From positions 1 through 38,719 of the forward strand of contig JACOVQ010000014.1 of NCBI GenBank assembly GCA_016177225.1: a DNA stretch of 38,719 nucleotides. Reading direction: 5' to 3'. Source of the stretch: Candidatus Zambryskiibacteriota bacterium (GTDB lineage Bacteria; Patescibacteriota; Minisyncoccia; Phycocordibacterales; Zambryskibacteraceae). Both the position numbers and the translations under genes were made by a program. Positions 27,134 to 36,614 of the stretch are shown here, one piece after another; the first letter of the stretch is position 1; each line of letters opens with the position of its first letter. Below the pieces are notes generated by a model. It was given only the letters and a program-made list of their open reading frames with translations, ran no database searches and was not told the DNA's origin.

Positions 27134-29272
27134 ATGAACTTAGAAACACGATTAACAGAAGCTTTCAGAATCTCTCCTGCACAAGAAAAAGGATTAAAGA
27201 AATTGGGAGTTGTAACAATAAAAGATTTGCTCTATCACTTCCCAGCTCGTTATGACAGCACAGCTGACACTTCAATTATCTCTAATCTGCGCAAAGGAGA
27301 AAGTGCCGTAATCTTTGGCACTATTTCCGGACTTAAAACTAAAAAGGCTTTTAGAAAGAAGATTCCAATGGCTGAAGGGTTCGTAGAAGATAATAGCGGA
27401 AAAATAAAAATTATTTGGTTCCACCAAGCTTATTTGGCCAAGATGATTTCGGAAAATTCTTTTGTGAGAGTGGAGGGGAAAGTTTCTGAAAGGAAGGGAC
27501 AATTATATTTCTCAAATCCAAAAGTGGAACCGGCTGCAACTCTCTTTACATCAAGTAAAGAACATAATTTGTACCCAATTTATCCCGAGAGTCGCGGCAT
27601 CACATCTAACTGGATTTATCATAGCGTCAAAAAAGTGCTGTCAAGGGTACCTCTTGACATTGATCCTATTCCACAAGAGATACTGAGAATTTATAATCTT
27701 CCAAACTTAAAAACTTCTCTTATCTGGATCCACACGCCGAAAAAATTAGAGCACGCCCAAGCGGCGCGCAAAAGGTTCGCATTTGAAGAAATATTTTTCA
27801 TCCAGCTAGAAAGACAGAAAGCTCGGCATGAGTTTAAAGAACGCGTTGCTTTTGTTATTAATAGAGATATTGGGGAATTAAATAAATTTATTGAGCGTTT
27901 TCCTTTCAAAGTAACCGGAGCGCAGATGAAATGCATTGAGCATATTTTGGAAGATTTTCGCCGTGGACATCCGATGTCACGCCTTTTGGAAGGCGACGTC
28001 GGTTCCGGCAAAACCGCCGTGGCCGCGGCGGCAACCTATGCCGTAGTCGCAAACAAATTTCAAGTAACCTATATGGCTCCGACCGAAATACTGGCGCGGC
28101 AACACTTCGAATTTTTCATCAAATATTTTTCGCATTTGCCTATTCAAATTGGTCTCATTACCGGCAGTGGCTGTTTGAAATTCCCTTCCAAAGTTAATCC
28201 GGACGGTTGGACGCATATTTCCCGTTCACAATTATTGAAATGGGTTTTAAACGGCGAGATTGCAGTTGTTATCGGTACTCACGCGCTAATTCAAAAATCG
28301 GTAAAGTTTAAGCATTTAGCACTAGCTATCGTCGATGAACAGCATCGATTCGGTACAGCTCAAAGGCAAAAATTGGTAAACAAAGAAGAAAGAACTCCGC
28401 ATCTCTTGAGCATGACCGCCACCCCTATTCCCAGAACGCTCGCTCTTACGATTTATGGAGATTTGGATTTGTCGCTTTTAGACGAAATGCCGGTCGGCCG
28501 CAAGAAAATTATTACTGAAATAGTTACTTCTGAGAAAAGGCTTGAAGCGTATGAAAAAATCCGAGAAGAATTGAGGGCCGGAAGACAGCTTTATGTTATT
28601 TGTCCGAGAATCAATGAACCTGACCCGAATAAACCCGCCCGCCACGGCTTCGCCGTAGGCGAGTCGGGCGGGGAACTGGCAATACAGGCTAAATCGGTAA
28701 AAGAGGAGGCAAAAAGACTGAAAAAAGAAATATTTCCAGAATACGGAATTGGAATCCTGCACTCAAAGATGAAGCCAATGGAGAAAGAAAAAGTGATGCA
28801 ACAATTTAAAAATCATGAAATAGACATTTTGACCTCGACTTCAGTCGTCGAGGTCGGAGTAAATGTCGAGAACGCCTCGCTTATTATTATAGAAGGAGCA
28901 GAACGCTTCGGCCTCGCGCAACTGCATCAATTACGCGGCCGGGTGCTTCGAGGCACCCACCAGCCATATTGTTTTGTCTTTGCTGAAACTAAATCAGAAA
29001 AAACGATAGACAGATTAAATGCATTAAAAACCGCCAAATCTGGTTTTGAATTGGCTGAGTTTGACCTCTTGCAACGCGGCGCGGGAGAATTGCGCGGTGC
29101 TAAACAGTGGGGCATCTCCGACCTCGGCATGGAAGCCGTTAAAAATATTAAAATGGTTGAAGCCGCGCGGGCAGAAGCAACCAAAATTATTGAAAATGAC
29201 CCGACATTATCAAAATTTCCTATTTTGAAAGAACGAGTAGAGTTTGTTAGTTCAAAAATCCACTTTGAGTAA
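27134..29272 (+). CDS. recG: ATP-dependent DNA helicase RecG
   Basis: Walker A LLEGDVGSGKTAVAAAA, DEQHRFG, LSMTATPIPRTLALTIYGDLD, QLHQLRGRVLRG. Confidence 0.95.
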   Translation: MNLETRLTEAFRISPAQEKGLKKLGVVTIKDLLYHFPARYDSTADTSIISNLRKGESAVIFGTISGLKTKKAFRKKIPMAEGFVEDNSGKIKIIWFHQAYLAKMISENSFVRVEGKVSERKGQLYFSNPKVEPAATLFTSSKEHNLYPIYPESRGITSNWIYHSVKKVLSRVPLDIDPIPQEILRIYNLPNLKTSLIWIHTPKKLEHAQAARKRFAFEEIFFIQLERQKARHEFKERVAFVINRDIGELNKFIERFPFKVTGAQMKCIEHILEDFRRGHPMSRLLEGDVGSGKTAVAAAATYAVVANKFQVTYMAPTEILARQHFEFFIKYFSHLPIQIGLITGSGCLKFPSKVNPDGWTHISRSQLLKWVLNGEIAVVIGTHALIQKSVKFKHLALAIVDEQHRFGTAQRQKLVNKEERTPHLLSMTATPIPRTLALTIYGDLDLSLLDEMPVGRKKIITEIVTSEKRLEAYEKIREELRAGRQLYVICPRINEPDPNKPARHGFAVGESGGELAIQAKSVKEEAKRLKKEIFPEYGIGILHSKMKPMEKEKVMQQFKNHEIDILTSTSVVEVGVNVENASLIIIEGAERFGLAQLHQLRGRVLRGTHQPYCFVFAETKSEKTIDRLNALKTAKSGFELAEFDLLQRGAGELRGAKQWGISDLGMEAVKNIKMVEAARAEATKIIENDPTLSKFPILKERVEFVSSKIHFE

Positions 29273-29278
29273 ACAAAT

Positions 29279-29309
29279 AAAAAAGAGGGCGTCTTCGCTC
29301 CTCTTTTTA
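29279..29309 (+). terminator. Intrinsic terminator after recG
   Basis: AAAAAGAGG...CCTCTTTTT inverted repeat with T tract. Confidence 0.65.
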
Positions 29310-29322
29310 CTTCCACCGTTAG

Positions 29323-29529
29323 TTATACGATACTTGCTTTCTGCCTTTTTTCATCATGATGAAGGCTGAAAGCGTAAAACCTCCGGTCGCAGCCGTTGCA
29401 ACGCCACGGGAACCGGAAAACAAACACGCGGAGACTTTCAAAAAACCGTGTGCCGAACGAATACCTGCGGGAACGAAAACGCGCGGCATGCACGTTTTCG
29501 TTCCCGCACCGCGGACATTTTTTTGCCAT
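29323..29529 (-). CDS. Small zinc-ribbon protein
   Basis: CPRCGN and CNGCDRR Cys pairs. Confidence 0.65.
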   Translation of the reverse strand: MAKKCPRCGNENVHAARFRSRRYSFGTRFFESLRVFVFRFPWRCNGCDRRFYAFSLHHDEKRQKASIV

Positions 29530-29727
29530 ATTCCCCCCAAAGGTAGTCCGTTTTTAATACTAGCACATAACACAGAAAAATCTATTGGATAAGCTTCACT
29601 TGTCCACCGTACCGAGCCGATCTTCGAACTTTTGTTGGAAAGAAAACTAAATGTGCCAAAAGTATTTCGGAGATATGGGAACCTTTAATCGCAGGGCTTT
29701 TGGAGGTCTTCGCAAAAGAGCCAGATG

Positions 29728-30564
29728 TCATTCCAGAACGCGTCTCGTGAGAATTGCAATGAGAATGCCACCCATCAAATATCCCAAGAATACTTCTACG
29801 ACAACGAGCGATTTCGCCAGAACCCCTATTGGATAAATGTCGCCATAGCCAAGTGTCGTAAAGGTTACCGCGGAAAAGTAGAGACCGTCTAATGTACCGC
29901 CACTATTGGAACCCTGCAAAAGCCCGGGCACTATGGAATAAATGAGGCCGAAGAACATTATTACGCCTGCAGTCCATGCCGACCATCGCCAGAGAGAGCG
30001 ACCATAATCAGAAGTGATTCTCAGGAAGATTGCAAACCGTGGATGGCGGTGCTTGAGTTCGTCGATTCTTTGCTGCTCTTTAGCGGCGGACAAGAAATGA
30101 AGAGCGAAATTTGTGTTGATGCCGCTCAGATCGATTCCCAATAATTTTGTATTTGCATCAATTATAACGTTGTCGACTAGGGTTCCCTTGACTTTCGCCC
30201 AAGAAAGCACTGCTCCGCTGATATTCACCTGTGACAAGTAACTTTCGCTAAGGTCAGCGTTCCAGAGATCTGTTTGTTGCATATCGGCACTAAAGAGATC
30301 GCAGTGTGAAAGGTCCTTTTTTCGCAGATTGGCATTTCGTAGCGGAATACCTCTGAGATCAAGTTTGCCGTTCAGTTTGCCTATAAGCCGCTCTAGTACC
30401 GCTCGATCAAATTCCGAGTTCTTCCACTCGTTAATAATCTCTTGACCCTTTGGCGAAAGCCATCGCTCACGGAGAACTAACGAGTCCAACATAGCGAAGT
30501 ATTGATATCTCGCATTCCCAGTTTTTAAATCAGCGCCCGCTGAAATCATGCTATCTGTATTCAT
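29728..30564 (-). CDS. Pentapeptide-repeat / two-TM potassium channel-like fusion
   Basis: LRGIPLRNANLRKKDLSHCDLFSADMQQTDLWNADLSESYLSQVNISGAVLSWAKV then pore FSAVTFTTLGYGDIYP. Confidence 0.85.
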   Translation of the reverse strand: MNTDSMISAGADLKTGNARYQYFAMLDSLVLRERWLSPKGQEIINEWKNSEFDRAVLERLIGKLNGKLDLRGIPLRNANLRKKDLSHCDLFSADMQQTDLWNADLSESYLSQVNISGAVLSWAKVKGTLVDNVIIDANTKLLGIDLSGINTNFALHFLSAAKEQQRIDELKHRHPRFAIFLRITSDYGRSLWRWSAWTAGVIMFFGLIYSIVPGLLQGSNSGGTLDGLYFSAVTFTTLGYGDIYPIGVLAKSLVVVEVFLGYLMGGILIAILTRRVLE

Positions 30565-30765
30565 GATAAGCGATTGATATCGTTGCAGTTATGCTACCAC
30601 AGCCGTCAAATCAAATCACGGAGTGGTTCAACTGAAAACCGTGGATAACTTCTGAATTTATGCAAAGGTATCTGACATTCCGGTGAGATAGACCGGAACT
30701 AAAAATACTAAGGAACTTCCTCGATATTTCAAGAGGGGGATATTTCTGTTTTAGAGAATTTATAG

Positions 30766-30837
30766 TCCACCTCCCTGGATTTGAACCAGGAACCAATCGC
30801 GTATAAGGCGAGTGCTCTACCGTTGAGCTAGAGGTGG
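30766..30837 (-). tRNA. tRNA-Ile(TAT)
   Basis: CCACCTC...GAGGTGG acceptor, anticodon loop CTTATAC, T-loop TTCAAAT. Confidence 0.82.
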
Positions 30838-31003
30838 CTAACACTTGTTCAATGTACCAGAATACCAGAAAATTTATTGTTGTTAAAATGTAAGAATGAG
30901 TTACGAGTTTTTGGAAGACTGGGGAAAACTCGACTTGCTTAAAACTTAATGATGCTAAGATTAAATACAGGTTAGAAATAACCTTAACAACTAATTGCAA
31001 TAT

Positions 31004-31204
31004 ATGCACAAACTTGCATTCATACTTCTCGTGATTGGAGGTCTCAACTGGGGTCTTACAGCGCTGGTTGGCGGCTGGAGCTTGGCGAATTTCGTCGGTT
31101 CAAGCATCGCCACGATAATCTATGTGCTGGTAGGACTTTCAGCCATTTACGAAGTCTTCAGCCACAAAGGACGCTGCAGACACTGCATGTCGCAAGGCAT
31201 GTAG
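31004..31204 (+). CDS. DUF378-like small membrane protein
   Basis: LAFILLVIGGLNWGLTALVGGWSLANFVGSSIATIIYVLVGLSAIYEV. Confidence 0.8.
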   Translation: MHKLAFILLVIGGLNWGLTALVGGWSLANFVGSSIATIIYVLVGLSAIYEVFSHKGRCRHCMSQGM

Positions 31205-31205
31205 T

Positions 31206-31233
31206 AAAAAGTCCGCCGAAAGGCGGACTTTTT
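31206..31233. terminator. Bidirectional intrinsic terminator
   Basis: AAAAAGTCCGCC-GAAA-GGCGGACTTTTT between convergent genes. Confidence 0.9.
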
Positions 31234-31239
31234 CAATTT

Positions 31240-33159
31240 CTAATTCTGATGTTCTATATCTTGCTTTTTCTTCGGAGCGATGCCGTTTGCCACGAGAATT
31301 TCTTCAAATTCTTTCTGTTCGATGGTTTCCGCTTCAATCAAGCGTTTTGCAATAGCGTCTAGAGTGTTACGACGTTCTTTGATAATCTTCTCCACTTTTT
31401 TCATCGCATCATTCATAATTTTTGAAACTTCGGCATCAATTTCAGTCCCGACAGCTTCAGAATATTCTTTATCGCCTATTCCTATGCCCATAATCGGCTT
31501 GCCGGCCATTCCCTCGAGCGCCAAGGGCCCCATTTTTTCCGACATGCCATATTTGGTAACCATATCGCGAGCCAGCGCGGTCGCAACCTGAAGGTCGCTC
31601 GATGGTCCGGTAGTAACATCGCCGTACACAATTTTCTCCACCGCATAACCTCCAAGCGCCGTAGCAATGTCATCGAGAAATTCTTTCTTTGATTGAAGCT
31701 TTCTATCTTCCAAAGGCAGTTTAAGAGTGTAGCCTCCGGCTCGACCGCGGGCAATGATGGAAATCTTATGCACTGGGTCCGCGTAAGGAAGCACCGAAGC
31801 GACAAGCGCATGACCGGCTTCGTGGTAAGCGGTAAGCTCTTTTTCCTTCTTTGAAAGGATGTGGGACTTGCGCTCCGGACCAAGCATCACTTTCTCAATC
31901 GAGCGAATTAAATCAAACTGCGAAACTTTATTTCTATTTTCCCGGGCCGCGAGTATTGCCGCTTCGTTCATAAGCGAATAAAGGTCTGCGCCGGAGAATC
32001 CGGGCGTACGTTCGGCGATAAGCAGGATGTTTACATCCTCGGCAAAAGGCTTTTTGCGCGCATGTATGAGAAGTATTTCTTCTCTGTCTTTGCGGTCGGG
32101 AAGGTCGAGCGTTACCCGCCTGTCGAACCTGCCCGGCCGTAGAAGCGCCGGGTCAAGCACATCAGGGCGGTTGGTGGCGGCCATGACGATCACTTTTTCA
32201 TTCGGCTCAAAGCCGTCAAGCTCTACTAGAATCTGATTGAGTGTCTGCTCGCGCTCGTCATTGCCGCCGCCGACGCCGGTGCCGCGCACGCGCCCGACCG
32301 CATCGATTTCATCGACAAAAATTATTGATGGCGCCACTTTTTTAGCCAAATCAAAGAGGTCGCGCACGCGAGAGGCTCCAACGCCCACAAACATTTCCAC
32401 GAACTCCGAACCGGAGATGGAAAAGAACGATACTCCCGCTTCACCCGCCACTGCCCGAGCCAAAAGCGTTTTGCCCGTACCCGGCGCGCCCATAAGAAGC
32501 ACTCCTTTTGGAATCCTTGCGCCGATATCCAGAAATTTTTTGGGATTCTTTAAGAAATCCACAATTTCCCTTAATTCTTCTTTGGCTTCTTTTGCTCCGG
32601 CCACATCTTTGAAAGTGATGCGCTGATTTTTATCATCGGGAGTGGTTAAGCGCGCCTTTGATTGCCCGAAGGTAAAAGCCTGCATGCCCGCTCCTCTCAC
32701 CTGCCGCGACAGAAACCAGAGAATGGCAAATATCACAATGACCGGCAGAAAGATGGGGGCAAGCGATGAGAACCAGTAGAGAAAACCTTGGTCATTTTTT
32801 ATTTCAATATTTACTTTGGCGAGGGCTTCCGAAGAGACATTGTAATTTTTGAGCGTGGTGGTCAGAGGCGCGGAAGTTTCTTTCTTGGAAATCTTTTGTT
32901 TTCCATCGGCATAAGTGATATCGAGCTTGTCTCCGATAACCGTGAGACCGGTCACTTTATTTGAAGATATGTCTTGAGCTAGAGTCGAAAGAGAAATCTC
33001 TTCCGCTGACTTTTGTGCTCCGGTAAGAAGCGAGTAGCCGCTCGCCAGAAAAAGAAAAATAATAAGAGCAAGAAACGCCTGGTTCAAAAGCCCGCGACCC
33101 GGCGGACTAGGCTTTTTTGGCGGCTTGGGAGCAATGACTTTCTTGGGATTTAATTTCAT
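31240..33159 (-). CDS. ftsH: ATP-dependent zinc metalloprotease FtsH
   Basis: [26 protein letters not shown] zinc motif. Confidence 0.95.
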   Translation of the reverse strand: MKLNPKKVIAPKPPKKPSPPGRGLLNQAFLALIIFLFLASGYSLLTGAQKSAEEISLSTLAQDISSNKVTGLTVIGDKLDITYADGKQKISKKETSAPLTTTLKNYNVSSEALAKVNIEIKNDQGFLYWFSSLAPIFLPVIVIFAILWFLSRQVRGAGMQAFTFGQSKARLTTPDDKNQRITFKDVAGAKEAKEELREIVDFLKNPKKFLDIGARIPKGVLLMGAPGTGKTLLARAVAGEAGVSFFSISGSEFVEMFVGVGASRVRDLFDLAKKVAPSIIFVDEIDAVGRVRGTGVGGGNDEREQTLNQILVELDGFEPNEKVIVMAATNRPDVLDPALLRPGRFDRRVTLDLPDRKDREEILLIHARKKPFAEDVNILLIAERTPGFSGADLYSLMNEAAILAARENRNKVSQFDLIRSIEKVMLGPERKSHILSKKEKELTAYHEAGHALVASVLPYADPVHKISIIARGRAGGYTLKLPLEDRKLQSKKEFLDDIATALGGYAVEKIVYGDVTTGPSSDLQVATALARDMVTKYGMSEKMGPLALEGMAGKPIMGIGIGDKEYSEAVGTEIDAEVSKIMNDAMKKVEKIIKERRNTLDAIAKRLIEAETIEQKEFEEILVANGIAPKKKQDIEHQN

Positions 33160-33194
33160 ATAGTGGCATTATACTGAAAAAGTATATAATTCCA

Positions 33195-33635
33195 ATGATG
33201 ACTACGTTTGCAGACAATAGGCGGGCTTTGTTTGATTTCGAAATCCTGGAGAAGTCGAGCGCGGGACTCGAACTTCTCGGTACGGAAGTAAAATCGATTA
33301 AAGACGGTAAGATGAATCTTCGCGGTTCGTTTATAAATATCAGAGGTAATGAGGCATTCCTCGTTAGCGCGGATATTCCGGCATATCAGCCGAAAAATGC
33401 CCCTCCTGATTACGACGCGAGAAGAGCGAGAAAACTTCTTATTTCAAAGCGAGAAATTGAGGAGTTGAGAACTGCCGAAGCGACAAAAAGCTTGACAATT
33501 ATACCTCTATTAGTGTATAATAAAGGCAGGTTTCTGAAAATTGATATCGCTATCGCCCGGGGCAAAAAGAAATTTGATAAGCGCCAAGCAATCAGAAAAC
33601 GCGATATCGAGAGAGACCTAGGACGTTCATTATAA
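33195..33635 (+). CDS. smpB: SsrA-binding protein
   Basis: GLELLGTEVKSIKDGKMNLRGSFINIRGNEAFL, KKFDKRQAIRKRDIERDLGR. Confidence 0.95.
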   Translation: MMTTFADNRRALFDFEILEKSSAGLELLGTEVKSIKDGKMNLRGSFINIRGNEAFLVSADIPAYQPKNAPPDYDARRARKLLISKREIEELRTAEATKSLTIIPLLVYNKGRFLKIDIAIARGKKKFDKRQAIRKRDIERDLGRSL

Positions 33636-33639
33636 ATAC

Positions 33640-34042
33640 GGGGGTGTCAGTTTTGACACAAAGACAGCTTCGTATGTGCAAGCGGAGCTCCAAGAACTCC
33701 TAAAACTCTTGGAAACTTTAAGTGTAGACTCAATGGTCACACGGGCAAAGTCAGTAATTTCTCCGTATTTTACGGCGAAAGACTTTGAGTTCGCATACGC
33801 TCGAGTTTAATCTCGCGTAACGAACCGATTAAGTATCGGCTATCCGGCAAAGATACCTTAATCGCTTAATCTGTCGGATTGTAGCCTCGAGAGTGCTCGC
33901 CTCGGGACCAAACTTAGAGCTTTGTCTTTTGGATGTTTTGTCTGATTTATAGTCCGAGAGCCGAGAATTAAAATCATTCTAAGCTTGTAGATTCATATGT
34001 CGCATCTTTATGGACGCGGGCTCGCTCCCGCCACCTCCACCA
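33640..34042 (+). ncRNA. ssrA: Transfer-messenger RNA
   Basis: 5' GGGGGTG pairs with 3' CACCTCC with a G3-U70 pair, encoded ACCA end, directly after smpB. Confidence 0.88.
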
Positions 34043-34063
34043 ATATTGTGATATAATGACAGC

Positions 34064-34312
34064 ATGGAAAAGCAAATAGGCACTGTGACCCATTGGTACG
34101 ATAAAATTGGCGTAGCTGTTATAAAACTCACCAGTTCTCTTTCCAAGGGCGACAGAATAAAGGTAAGGAAAGGAGACGAAGAGTTCGAGGAAATAGTTTC
34201 GTCATTGCAGATTAACCACACTGACGCAACTTCTGCCAAGAAAGGCGCCGAGGCTGCCATTAAGCTCTCGCGGAGGGCAAAAGAAGGCGCTGGCGTTTAT
34301 CTTCTCTCGTAA
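34064..34312 (+). CDS. Translation elongation factor-like small protein (EF-Tu domain 2-like)
   Basis: IGTVTHWYDKIGVAVIKLTSSLSKGDRIKVRKGDEEFEEIVSSLQI. Confidence 0.65.
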   Translation: MEKQIGTVTHWYDKIGVAVIKLTSSLSKGDRIKVRKGDEEFEEIVSSLQINHTDATSAKKGAEAAIKLSRRAKEGAGVYLLS

Positions 34313-34608
34313 AGACCAACAAGAGTAGTCTTTTGGAGAATGTGTTCTTGCATAGCCTTTTTTATTTCGGACTTGGTTGCTCCTTCTTTCAAGTCAAGTA
34401 TTGTATCCAGACTATAAAGATAGAAAAAGTAGCGGTGCTCTTTGTCAGGCGGGCAGGGCGGACCGTAATTTAAGTCGCCGGAAGTGTTGGTACCAGAAAC
34501 ACCACCAGGGTCCTCTCCTTCCTCAATGCTTGTGAGAGTTGCCGGAAGATTAAACTTCAGCCAGTGGTCCCACATGCCGTCAGTTCGTACATTTTTCGGT
34601 ACATCTAA
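34297..34608 (-). pseudogene. Remnant of a PEBP/YbhB-like protein
   Basis: LDVPKNVRTDGMWDHWLKFNLPATLTSIEEG...YGPPCPPDKEHRYFFYLYSLD; N-terminus absent, in-frame stop upstream. Confidence 0.65.
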
Positions 34609-34632
34609 GCATCAGGACAGCGACAACTTTTA

Positions 34633-35724
34633 TCATTGTCTAAACGGAACCATAAACGCAGAAATGATATTTGCCACAAAAGACTTTGAGCGGTCATAAC
34701 TGGTGGGAGAAGGTTCTGGCATATGGATAGGTTCGCTATATGTTGGAGGAGGTGTATAAGTCTCGCTGGGCGGAGGGGAGAATGTCGCTGGCATATCCTG
34801 CGGAGATTGCATTATATTATCTCCGGGCTGTACCACTCCCTCTGGCGGTCTCATCATACCTTCTGGCGGCACCATTCCTTGATAGCGGCCACGATTTTTC
34901 TGATACTTTGCTCTCATTTTTTCCATCTCTTCTTCAGTTGGACGCTGTCCAAAATTCATTTCTCCAGGTATCTCATTCATGCGCTCATCCATATGCTCGC
35001 GCCGCATTTCCATTAACTCATCCTTATGCTCTTTAAATTTCTGGAGCATCTCGCGCACTTCTTCTGGGGATTTACCGGTATGCTTGGCGCCAAATTCAGC
35101 ACATTCTTCCACGCGCGATACGTCAGAACAATATGTTCGACATTTCCCCTCGTCTTTGCACCCGCCCGGACCGCCCGTTTCTTTGATCTTCTCTAGAATT
35201 TTCTGGCCTTGTTCAAAGCGTTCTACTTCCTTGTCATCTATCAATCCTTGTTCTCTGGCAAATTTAAAACATTCTTCTCTGTGCGAGACCTCATTGCAAT
35301 AAGTCCTGCATTCCTCGCCCTTACAGCCTCCCGGTCCACCCTTTTCTTCTATTTCCTGAAATTTTCTGAAGCGTTCAGCTTTACCGGGCTTAATCAAGCC
35401 ATTTTCTTCGGCAAATTTGATGCATTCTTCTCTATGCGAGACATCTTGACAGTAAGTTTTACACTCTTCTCCCCTGCATCCACCCGGACCAGTCTGATTA
35501 AGAAATTTGAGAGCTCTATCGGCATCTTCCTGGCTCATCATGCCATTTTTCACAGCAAAATTTAGGCATTCTTCTTTGTGGTTATCGATATCGCAGTAAT
35601 TACGACATTCTTCTTTAGAAGTACAGCCACTGGGTCCGACGAAGCTCTGCCCTTCTTGAGCCAGAGCTTCGTTCACTAACAACAAACAACTTACGACCAA
35701 CAACGACATTAAGAATTTTTTCAT
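34633..35724 (-). CDS. Secreted Cys-rich repeat protein (four 4-Cys repeats)
   Basis: Signal peptide MKKFLMSLLVVSCLLLVNEALAQ; repeats GPGGCxxEECxxYCxxVSHxEECxxFAxxxGL. Confidence 0.75.
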   Translation of the reverse strand: MKKFLMSLLVVSCLLLVNEALAQEGQSFVGPSGCTSKEECRNYCDIDNHKEECLNFAVKNGMMSQEDADRALKFLNQTGPGGCRGEECKTYCQDVSHREECIKFAEENGLIKPGKAERFRKFQEIEEKGGPGGCKGEECRTYCNEVSHREECFKFAREQGLIDDKEVERFEQGQKILEKIKETGGPGGCKDEGKCRTYCSDVSRVEECAEFGAKHTGKSPEEVREMLQKFKEHKDELMEMRREHMDERMNEIPGEMNFGQRPTEEEMEKMRAKYQKNRGRYQGMVPPEGMMRPPEGVVQPGDNIMQSPQDMPATFSPPPSETYTPPPTYSEPIHMPEPSPTSYDRSKSFVANIISAFMVPFRQ

Positions 35725-35725
35725 G

Positions 35726-35950
35726 TTATTCAAAAGGATTTGTCTTTATGCCCTCATAAGGATTATTCGATTCTTCGAAAGGATTTGCTGGCTCTTCTTG
35801 GTTGAACGGGTTTAATCTGGCTGCTTCTTCTTGGAGAGCTTCATCATCAGGAGCAACTTCTTGAGATGTCCAGAAAAACTGGTAGCCGAAATATCCCAAT
35901 ACTACTAAAATGACTACCACAACGATCGGCGTTAATTTTCTTTTTTCCAT
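35726..35950 (-). CDS. Small membrane-anchored protein with NPF-type repeats
   Basis: N-terminal TM; LNPFNQEEPANPFEESNNPYEGIKTNPFE; ends next to the Cys-rich gene start. Confidence 0.6.
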   Translation of the reverse strand: MEKRKLTPIVVVVILVVLGYFGYQFFWTSQEVAPDDEALQEEAARLNPFNQEEPANPFEESNNPYEGIKTNPFE

Positions 35951-36066
35951 ATATTTATGAATTAAGTATACAATATTTTACCTTACTCCCCCTTTTAAAT
36001 AAAACAACTGTGAGATTCGTTCCCTACTTGTGACCCCTTTTTTCACCCACACTAAGTCCACAAAAT

Positions 36067-36101
36067 AAAAGTCCCGCACACGACAGAAGTACGGGACTTT
36101 T
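36067..36101 (-). terminator. Intrinsic terminator
   Basis: AAAAGTCCCG...CGGGACTTTT inverted repeat downstream of the 36128-36487 gene. Confidence 0.75.
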
Positions 36102-36127
36102 GTTTAATGCGGGACACTCTATTTAGA

Positions 36128-36487
36128 CTAGTACTTTGACAGCCTCGGTTTGGCGACCAGGTTTGGCGACCAGATGATTTCGGTACCGTCCGGCTGTACG
36201 AAGACATTGGTACCACCCATCGCGCGAGCGGCGGCTTCGAAGTCGAAATGGTATCTTTCTTTCAAATACTCACGGGTTTGGGGACCACAGCCCCCGTCAA
36301 CTTCGAGTTCCGCCAGATTTTGAAGATTCCTCATCCAGTGGACGCCGGTATCTCCATAGATCCCATCGCAATCTATGCCGTGAAGACTAGTGTCGACTAC
36401 CTCTCGAGCGTACACAGCCAGTATTGCGAGAATGAGGTTTACCGCAGGACCCCGTGAGCCTTTCTCCATATACTTCGGAAATTCCAC
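36128..36487 (-). CDS. Peptidoglycan-binding-like domain protein
   Basis: KGSRGPAVNLILAILAVYA...IDCDGIYGDTGVHWMRNLQNLAELEVDGGCGPQTREYL. Confidence 0.6.
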   Translation of the reverse strand: MEFPKYMEKGSRGPAVNLILAILAVYAREVVDTSLHGIDCDGIYGDTGVHWMRNLQNLAELEVDGGCGPQTREYLKERYHFDFEAAARAMGGTNVFVQPDGTEIIWSPNLVAKPRLSKY

Positions 36488-36583
36488 AATGTTCTCCTTT
36501 CGAAAAGACGTTACTTCCGGGCAGTATTAAAACATTTCTATCTAAAAATTGCTAGCCTAGCAATTTCTTACTTTTACTTTATT

Positions 36584-36614
36584 AAAAGGCCGCGAGTGAA
36601 TATTTTTCGCGGCC
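36584..36614 (-). terminator. Intrinsic terminator of the candidate ncRNA
   Basis: Minus strand GGCCGCGA-AAAATATTCAC-TCGCGGCC-TTTT. Confidence 0.8.

Noticed and set aside
29640-29730. Possible decayed ORF (TEPIFELLLERKLNVPKVF / SEIWEPLIAGLLEVFAKEPDVIPERVS in two frames)
   Set aside because: Suggestive of a frameshifted remnant but too short to assign.
31280-32626. Plus-strand ORFs over ftsH
   Set aside because: Antisense shadow ORFs of a highly conserved gene.
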